10,225 nucleotides of DNA from Caldifarciminota bacterium (GTDB lineage: Bacteria > Hydrothermota > Tepidihabitantia > Tepidihabitantales > JAOUPE01), in NCBI GenBank assembly GCA_029880025.1, contig JAOUPE010000032.1, positions 1 to 10,225 on the forward strand. Direction: 5' to 3'. Each line of letters opens with the position of its first letter. Position 1 is the stretch's first letter. Of the stretch, positions 7,718-10,225 are shown in pieces. Made by a program: the position numbers and the translations under genes. Below the pieces are notes generated by a model, which was not told where the DNA came from, searched no databases, and saw nothing but the letters and a program-made list of their open reading frames with translations.

Positions 7718-7724
7718 ATTTTAA

Positions 7725-7799
7725 GGTGAGTGAGGGGACTTGAACCCCCAGCATCCTGAGCCACAGTCAGGTGCTCTAACCAATTGAGCTACACTCACC
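7725..7799 (-). tRNA. tRNA-His (anticodon GTG), canonical copy
   Basis: 75 bases on the - strand including the encoded extra G at position -1 that pairs with discriminator C, a hallmark of tRNA-His. Acceptor GTGAGTG/CACTCAC, D stem GCTC/GAGC, anticodon stem CCTGA/TCAGG with loop CTGTGGC, T stem GGGGG/CCCCT with a normal 7-base loop TTCAAGT. Its first 24 bases are also the last codons and stop of the GIY-YIG gene. It is the only structurally sound tRNA-His in the window. Confidence 0.96.
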
Positions 7800-7800
7800 A
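7749..7800 (-). repeat. 52-bp direct repeat, copy 1 (tRNA-His 5' end through variable loop)
   Basis: Identical base for base to 8072-8123, at a distance of 323 bases. It covers the tRNA-His from one base before G-1 through the anticodon arm to the variable loop. Identity stops at the T arm and resumes for 11 bases over the acceptor 3' strand (7723-7733 and 8050-8060). Confidence 0.95.
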
Positions 7801-8039
7801 TTTCGAATCTTATTCTGAAGCCAAATTCTACCAGCCCATGTCTTAAGAAATCGTTCTCTCTTTCGTGCTTCCATTTCTGCGGTAAGGCTTTCATAATAAA
7901 TCAATTTAAACGGCTTTCGATTTTTTGTCGCTTTTACTTTACCCAAATTATGTCTCTCAATCCGTTTTCTTAAATCAGAAGAAAATCCGGTATAAAGTTT
8001 CCTGTCTTTTAAACTTCTTAAGACATAAACACTATACAT
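7776..8039 (-). CDS. GIY-YIG domain endonuclease-like protein (UPF0213/YhbQ type), 3' end inside tRNA-His
   Basis: 87 residues from ATG at 8039, with AGGA five bases upstream. A longer frame would only read back into the tRNA copy and is rejected. It is a minimal GIY-YIG nuclease domain: VYVLRS (residues 4-9) for the GIY strand, LYTGFSSDLRKRIERHN (15-31) for the YIG strand plus the Arg/His region, and EARKRERFLKTW (57-68) with the metal-binding Glu62 in RExxLK. Such stand-alone proteins are common and mostly uncharacterised; some relatives act as homing or repair nucleases. It starts 13 bases after one tRNA-His copy and ends with TAG inside the D loop of the next, so its last seven to eight residues (GECSSIG) are tRNA sequence. 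This says the gene has been joined directly to a tRNA, presumably by insertion or by duplication of the tRNA around it. Confidence 0.87.
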   Translation of the reverse strand: MYSVYVLRSLKDRKLYTGFSSDLRKRIERHNLGKVKATKNRKPFKLIYYESLTAEMEARKRERFLKTWAGRIWLQNKIRNGECSSIG

Positions 8040-8051
8040 AATTTTCCTAAA

Positions 8052-8122
8052 GGTGAGTGACCCGAATCGGGCAGCATCCTGAGCCACAGTCAGGTGCTCT
8101 AACCAATTGAGCTACACTCACC
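8052..8122 (-). tRNA. tRNA-His (GTG) second copy with a 3-base T loop; probable pseudo-tRNA
   Basis: 71 bases on the - strand, four fewer than the canonical copy. Everything from G-1 through the variable loop, and the acceptor 3' strand, is identical to 7725-7799. The T arm differs: stem GCCCG/CGGGT closes fully (one G-T pair) but the loop is only ATT, lacking the TTC that forms the tRNA elbow. A normal arm GCCCG-TTCGATT-CGGGT would become exactly this by loss of four bases between two CG dinucleotides, so it is probably a once-good tRNA-His with a small deletion. It is unlikely to work in translation, but could still be processed, or be an RNA bait for the neighbouring nuclease. A sequencing or assembly fault is possible. 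Confidence 0.8.
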
Positions 8123-8123
8123 A
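8072..8123 (-). repeat. 52-bp direct repeat, copy 2
   Basis: Exact copy of 7749-7800. Together the pair brackets the GIY-YIG gene, as flanking duplications would after insertion into, or recombination at, a tRNA-His gene. Confidence 0.95.
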
Positions 8124-8124
8124 A

Positions 8125-8190
8125 AAAACAGGGCAAAGTGGATAGCGCAAAGTGCATAAGCACTCGACACTTTGCACTTTTCACTGTTTT
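8125..8190. repeat. ORF-less palindrome of AAAGTGC-type words between the tRNA-His copy and tRNA-Arg(TCT)
   Basis: Outer arms AAAACAG (8125-8131) and CTGTTTT (8184-8190) are perfect inverses. Inside are AGTG/CACT (8137-8140 and 8182-8185) and an 8-bp arm GCAAAGTG/CACTTTGC (8147-8154 and 8168-8175) around a 13-base loop; AGTGC/GCACT (8151-8155 and 8160-8164) is an alternative inner stem. Read on the - strand it ends in CCCTG plus a run of T just before the tRNA-His copy, so it could act as a partial terminator or as a processing hairpin. The words match those flanking the four-helix-bundle gene. Confidence 0.75.
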
Positions 8191-8193
8191 ATC

Positions 8194-8267
8194 CGCGCCT
8201 GGAGGGATTCGAACCCCCGGCCTACGGATTAGAAATCCGTTGCTCTATCCAACTGAGCTACAGGCGC
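8194..8267 (-). tRNA. tRNA-Arg (anticodon TCT)
   Basis: 74 bases on the - strand: acceptor GCGCCTG/CAGGCGC, D stem GCTC/GAGC, anticodon stem ACGGA/TCCGT with loop TTTCTAA, T stem GGGGG/CCCTC with loop TTCGAAT (one G-T type pair), discriminator G, CCA not encoded. First tRNA after the promoter at 8283-8310. Confidence 0.96.
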
Positions 8268-8282
8268 CAAATTATCAAAAAT

Positions 8283-8310
8283 ACTTTACCAAAATGTTCG
8301 CTAAAGTCAA
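8283..8310 (-). promoter_or_regulatory. Sigma70-type promoter of the tRNA cluster
   Basis: TTGACT (8310-8305) and TAAAGT (8288-8283) on the - strand with a 16-base spacer; the -10 box ends 15 bases before the 5' end of tRNA-Arg(TCT). Spacer length and boxes are very like those of the tRNA-Asn promoter at 3674-3701. No other good promoter was seen between the tRNAs, so the cluster, with the GIY-YIG and four-helix genes inside it, is probably one transcript. Confidence 0.65.
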
Positions 8311-8367
8311 TATTTCTCACGCTTTAAGGATTCAAAGGTTTTAACTGTTATCGCTATTACTTTTTTT

Positions 8368-8420
8368 GCTAAGTCGTATTCGATTTTCTTCCCGCAAAGG
8401 GTCGGGTCTTTCGACTTAGC
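8368..8420. repeat. 53-bp stem-loop with 9-bp perfect arms and an inner hairpin
   Basis: GCTAAGTCG (8368-8376) and CGACTTAGC (8412-8420) are perfect inverses. The 35-base interior holds a second stem, CCCG (8391-8394) with CGGG (8403-8406), so the RNA or extruded DNA would have a two-step stem. A run of seven T precedes it and a T-rich stretch follows. It stands between the divergent tRNA promoter and the + strand genes. It could be a bidirectional terminator, a structured leader for the DUF3800 unit, or an element end. The rest of 8311-8476 shows no gene. Confidence 0.6.
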
Positions 8421-8476
8421 TTCGGGTATTTTTATTTGAGATATCAACTTCTTATGCCGTGTCTGAAAATGCTTAA

Positions 8477-8650
8477 TTGCCAAATCAGAAAAGAATCTAT
8501 CCTAGGAAACACCGCAAGATTGCAAGTAAACGAGAATTGTTAGAGTGTGAATGGTATCATAAATACAAACCAATTGATAATAATGTGCACCCAGCTGTGC
8601 CACCTGGAATGAATTGGCGCTGCCCGGTTGCAGGATGTGAATGGTCTTAA
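8477..8650 (+). CDS. Probable small Cys/His-rich protein upstream of the DUF3800 gene
   Basis: 57 codons open from TTG at 8477 (first codon after an in-frame stop) to TAA at 8648-8650. The composition is protein-like: a basic N-terminus (KRIYPRKHRK), LLECEWYHKY, then VPPGMNWRCPVAGCEW at the end. Cys24, His28, Cys49 and Cys54 could bind zinc, and CEW occurs twice, as in paired knuckles. The stop is 28 bases before the DUF3800 start, so the two could be an operon. Weak points: no ATG near the 5' end, no clear ribosome site, short length; it may instead be the 3' remnant of a longer gene. I do not recognise a family. Confidence 0.42.
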   Translation: MPNQKRIYPRKHRKIASKRELLECEWYHKYKPIDNNVHPAVPPGMNWRCPVAGCEWS

Positions 8651-8678
8651 GACAATGTTGGGTTGAGGTGGTGAGAAT

Positions 8679-9500
8679 ATGATATTCTTTGGCGATGATG
8701 TTGAACTAGTATCGGGGACTTCTGCTACAATTTCACAAGATGTCTTCTGCGTAGGAGGATTTGGGATAAAGAGCATTGATTCAATTCAAAAAGTTGAAAG
8801 AATAATAGAGTTAGTGAAATCCAATTACGATATTCCTCCTTATTTGCCGCTGAAATGGAATATGAAAGATACGAAACTTGAGCAATTGTATAAGGAAAAG
8901 GGGAAAGAAAAACTCTTGGCAAAGGTGAGACAGCAATCTGCTTCTATAAGGACGGAAATAATGGCTAAATTGCCGCCTTTAGGAATCCGAGTAATAGTGG
9001 CAAGTACGAGAAATCTTAAAACTTGGTTAAGGAACCAGCCTAAAAACCAGCTTTATGAATGGGGCTTTACTGCCTTATTACAAAGATTTGGAATGGCTTC
9101 AAAGGGCGATCCGCAAAGCTTTATTATTTTAGATTGGGAAAGTGATAGAAGAGACATTTATTGTAAGACATATCAAAATGGCTATTATAAAGGTACGGGA
9201 AGAACGGGTGAACTGTATCTTAGCGGACCCCTTCAAAATATTCCTGCTATACCGTATCTGTCTTTTTCGGTAACAGCCTATAACCCAATTTTACAATTAG
9301 CCGATTTGATAGTTGGATATGCAGGTGCTTTAATTGAGTGGTGTTACGCAAGGAAAAATGAACGGGTAGTTAAGGAGTTATTCCCTTACATGAATCAATG
9401 TTTCGACAAGAGTCCAAGCGGAGAAATATTGGGATGGGGACTAGTTATTCAACCAAAAACTGATAAACCCATTATTTGGCGAAAAATCAAAAGTCTTTGA
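8679..9500 (+). CDS. DUF3800 family protein
   Basis: 273 residues with GAGGTGGTGA as a plausible ribosome site before ATG 8679. The DUF3800 pattern is seen at both ends: an N-terminal strand with paired acidic residues (FFGDD, Asp6-Asp7), followed by FCVGGFGI and a long helix with LPLKWNMKD, then FIILDWESD (Asp152) and, near the C-terminus, ILQLADLIVGYAGALIEW (Asp209), the usual QxADxxxG helix. The spaced acidic residues would fit a nuclease-like metal site, but no activity is established for the family, which is frequent in accessory and phage-related regions. The usual DESG reads DDVE here. The neighbours (a small Cys/His-rich ORF, a convergent HEPN-like gene) fit a mobile or defence setting (inference). 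Confidence 0.75.
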   Translation: MIFFGDDVELVSGTSATISQDVFCVGGFGIKSIDSIQKVERIIELVKSNYDIPPYLPLKWNMKDTKLEQLYKEKGKEKLLAKVRQQSASIRTEIMAKLPPLGIRVIVASTRNLKTWLRNQPKNQLYEWGFTALLQRFGMASKGDPQSFIILDWESDRRDIYCKTYQNGYYKGTGRTGELYLSGPLQNIPAIPYLSFSVTAYNPILQLADLIVGYAGALIEWCYARKNERVVKELFPYMNQCFDKSPSGEILGWGLVIQPKTDKPIIWRKIKSL

Positions 9501-9518
9501 AAATGGTGATATCATTTT
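9500..9518. terminator. Weak AT-rich hairpin after the DUF3800 gene
   Basis: AAAATG (9500-9505) and CATTTT (9513-9518) can pair around a 7-base loop directly after the stop codon, with some T residues at the 3' arm. It is AT-only apart from one pair, so weak. The rest of the 80-base gap between the convergent DUF3800 and HEPN-like genes shows nothing clear. Confidence 0.25.
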
Positions 9519-9580
9519 GGGTCAATCCTGTGATAACTTCTTAAAATTTAATGTAAAGGGCTGAAAGCATTGAAAAAATT

Positions 9581-10135
9581 TTAAAGACCATTTCTTTCTA
9601 AAAATCGAATTGCTTTTCGAAGTGCCTCTATGTACTCTTCAAAATGCCACCACCGACCATGACCGTGAATAATTTCATTTCTTTTCTTATTGAAATCTTT
9701 AAGATCACTATATTCATTATCGTCAATTGCCCCTAAAAAGTGAGCCCACTTAATAAGTTCAGCAGTTGTAGTATTGGATCTATCATCTGATTTTTTATGT
9801 GCATTGATTGTTCTTCTAACCATCTTTGCTTTTTCGTCTTCAAAAATTCTTACAATTTTGTCCCATAAAATTTTTTCGATGCCTAGTTGAGTATGGGTAA
9901 AAGCCTCGATATATTGCTCATTTGATATCATCTCATTGATATCTTTAGTTCCCTTATAACGAATAACCTGCGCTGTTTCTTTTAGTTTGACTGAATCAGA
10001 ATTAAAAACTTGTTTTTGACATTCTTGTTCATGATTATTTTTATCTAAATAATTTTGGTCTTGAGGCGCGAAATAATTGTGATGATTCAACTTATCTTTC
10101 CTCAAGATAGGATCTGATGATAGAAGATAGAGCAT
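9581..10135 (-). CDS. HEPN-like protein (R-x4-H motif), N-terminus uncertain
   Basis: 184 residues if read from ATG 10135. The C-terminal half is mostly helical: an IEAFTHTQLGIEKILWDKI helix, TTTAELIKWAHFLGAIDD, then KKRNEIIHGHG with Arg152 and His157 in the R-x4-H arrangement typical of HEPN ribonucleases and of the HEPN/DUF4145-like families, and a final EEYIEALRKAIRFLERNGL helix. HEPN proteins often act as RNases in toxin-antitoxin and anti-phage modules, but the motif also occurs in non-catalytic members. No nucleotidyltransferase partner is visible. The start is doubtful: ATG 10135 lacks a good ribosome site, and its first ~14 codons overlap, in another frame, a short reading frame with a strong ribosome site (10154). 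A one-base shift would join them into one protein of about 190 residues. Confidence 0.65.
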   Translation of the reverse strand: MLYLLSSDPILRKDKLNHHNYFAPQDQNYLDKNNHEQECQKQVFNSDSVKLKETAQVIRYKGTKDINEMISNEQYIEAFTHTQLGIEKILWDKIVRIFEDEKAKMVRRTINAHKKSDDRSNTTTAELIKWAHFLGAIDDNEYSDLKDFNKKRNEIIHGHGRWWHFEEYIEALRKAIRFLERNGL

Positions 10136-10154
10136 CGAGTTCTTTATTAGACAT
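10092..10154 (-). CDS. Short reading frame with strong ribosome site; likely true N-terminus of the HEPN-like gene or a tiny leader peptide
   Basis: ATG at 10154 follows GGGAGG with four bases between, the best ribosome site in this part of the window, and opens 20 codons (MSNKELDALSS...YLEER) before TAA at 10094-10092. It looks like an ordinary protein N-terminus with an amphipathic helix. The downstream HEPN-like frame continues at once in the +1 frame (KDKLNHHNYF). Either a base has been gained or lost around GAGGAAAGATAAG (in the genome or the assembly), or this is a separate short peptide coupled to the gene. Confidence 0.4.
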   Translation of the reverse strand: MSNKELDALSSIIRSYLEER

Positions 10155-10225
10155 CAGTCCTCCCGGTCCCAAGAATTGAGAGATTAAGAGGTATGTTTTC
10201 TTCGAGTTTGTGGATATCACCTCCA
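10147..10225 (-). CDS. C-terminal end of an unidentified gene (runs off the right edge)
   Basis: On the - strand the frame starting at 10224 is open for 25 codons (for example LEENIPLNLSILGTG) and ends in TAA at 10149-10147, overlapping the ATG at 10154 by eight bases. Such an overlap with a start that has its own ribosome site is typical of an operon. It would be the gene upstream of the HEPN-like protein and could be its partner. Too little is visible to assign a family. Confidence 0.4.
   Translation of the reverse strand, partial: GGDIHKLEENIPLNLSILGTGRTDV

Larger units (their letters stand above)
7262..7722 (-). mobile_element. Candidate small element: four-helix-bundle gene bounded by inverted repeats in a tRNA spacer
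   Basis: The 12-bp inverted repeats at 7273-7284 and 7705-7716 enclose one gene and nothing else, and the unit fits exactly between two tRNA genes. The neighbouring spacers carry ORF-less palindromes of related words, as expected if full and empty versions of one element family occupy the cluster. No transposase is encoded and no target-site duplication is evident, so movement, if any, would depend on functions supplied elsewhere. The boundaries are approximate. Confidence 0.45.

Noticed and set aside
7683..7754. N-terminal extension of the four-helix-bundle protein to ATG 7754
   Set aside because: The extra 24 codons are tRNA-His and inverted-repeat sequence and do not match the family, which begins close to the FxxLKVW motif.
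8040..8087. N-terminal extension of the GIY-YIG protein to ATG 8087
   Set aside because: The extra 16 codons translate the tRNA-His copy; ATG 8039 has AGGA upstream and begins directly at the VYVL strand.
7079..8190. CRISPR array or diversity-generating retroelement
   Set aside because: Repeats are degenerate inverted words without regular spacers, and no Cas, reverse transcriptase or template/variable repeat pair is present despite the Avd-like fold of the four-helix protein.
8138..8344. An open frame of 68 codons on the + strand over tRNA-Arg(TCT)
   Set aside because: It is the antisense of a tRNA (GGIRTPGLRIRNPLLYPTELQ-type artefact) plus the palindrome; no ribosome site.
9570..9586. A/T-rich AAAAAATTTT palindrome as a terminator for the convergent genes
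   Set aside because: Short and AT-only; overlaps the HEPN-like stop codon and is expected by chance in this composition.

Overview
The window looks like a chromosomal segment from an uncultured bacterium of the candidate division WOR-3/Stahlbacteria or Cloacimonadota-like sort. This is an inference from the gene families: a DUF2723 membrane protein with a TPR tail, and a secreted subtilase with a PNPF...GSGLY FlgD-like C-terminal module. No rRNA or marker gene is present to settle it. By eye the left two thirds has moderate GC, and the right end (after about 8,300) is more AT-rich and accessory in character.

Left block, + strand (1-3587): the 3' part of a CdaA-type diadenylate cyclase gene (c-di-AMP synthesis) is followed after 22 bases by a long DUF2723 membrane protein with C-terminal TPRs. 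A stand-alone hypA (nickel insertion) comes next, preceded by a 7-bp-arm inverted repeat.

Middle block, - strand (8310 down to 3593): a good promoter at 8283-8310 faces a run of tRNA genes. In transcription order they are Arg(TCT), an aberrant His copy, His(GTG), Arg(TCG) and Lys(CTT). Downstream lie a small two-helix membrane protein and a 974-residue secreted subtilisin-like protease, which overlap by ATGA. A separate tRNA-Asn(GTT) with its own promoter lies beyond the protease and converges on hypA.

The tRNA run is the most interesting part. Each spacer is occupied by something unusual. A GIY-YIG endonuclease-like gene sits between two copies of tRNA-His and ends inside the second one. 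A four-helix-bundle protein (23S rRNA intervening-sequence protein family) sits between tRNA-His and tRNA-Arg(TCG), flanked by 12-bp inverted repeats. The other two spacers hold ORF-less imperfect palindromes built from the same AGTGG/AAAGTGC-type words. I read this as a tRNA cluster repeatedly visited by small repeat-bounded elements.

Right block (8341-10225): a structured 53-bp palindrome, a probable 57-residue Cys/His-rich small protein and a DUF3800 protein are on the + strand. Converging on them from the - strand is a HEPN-like protein (R-x4-H motif) whose N-terminal region seems split across two reading frames, preceded by the tail of another gene. This resembles an accessory or defence-type neighbourhood, but no complete known system can be named.
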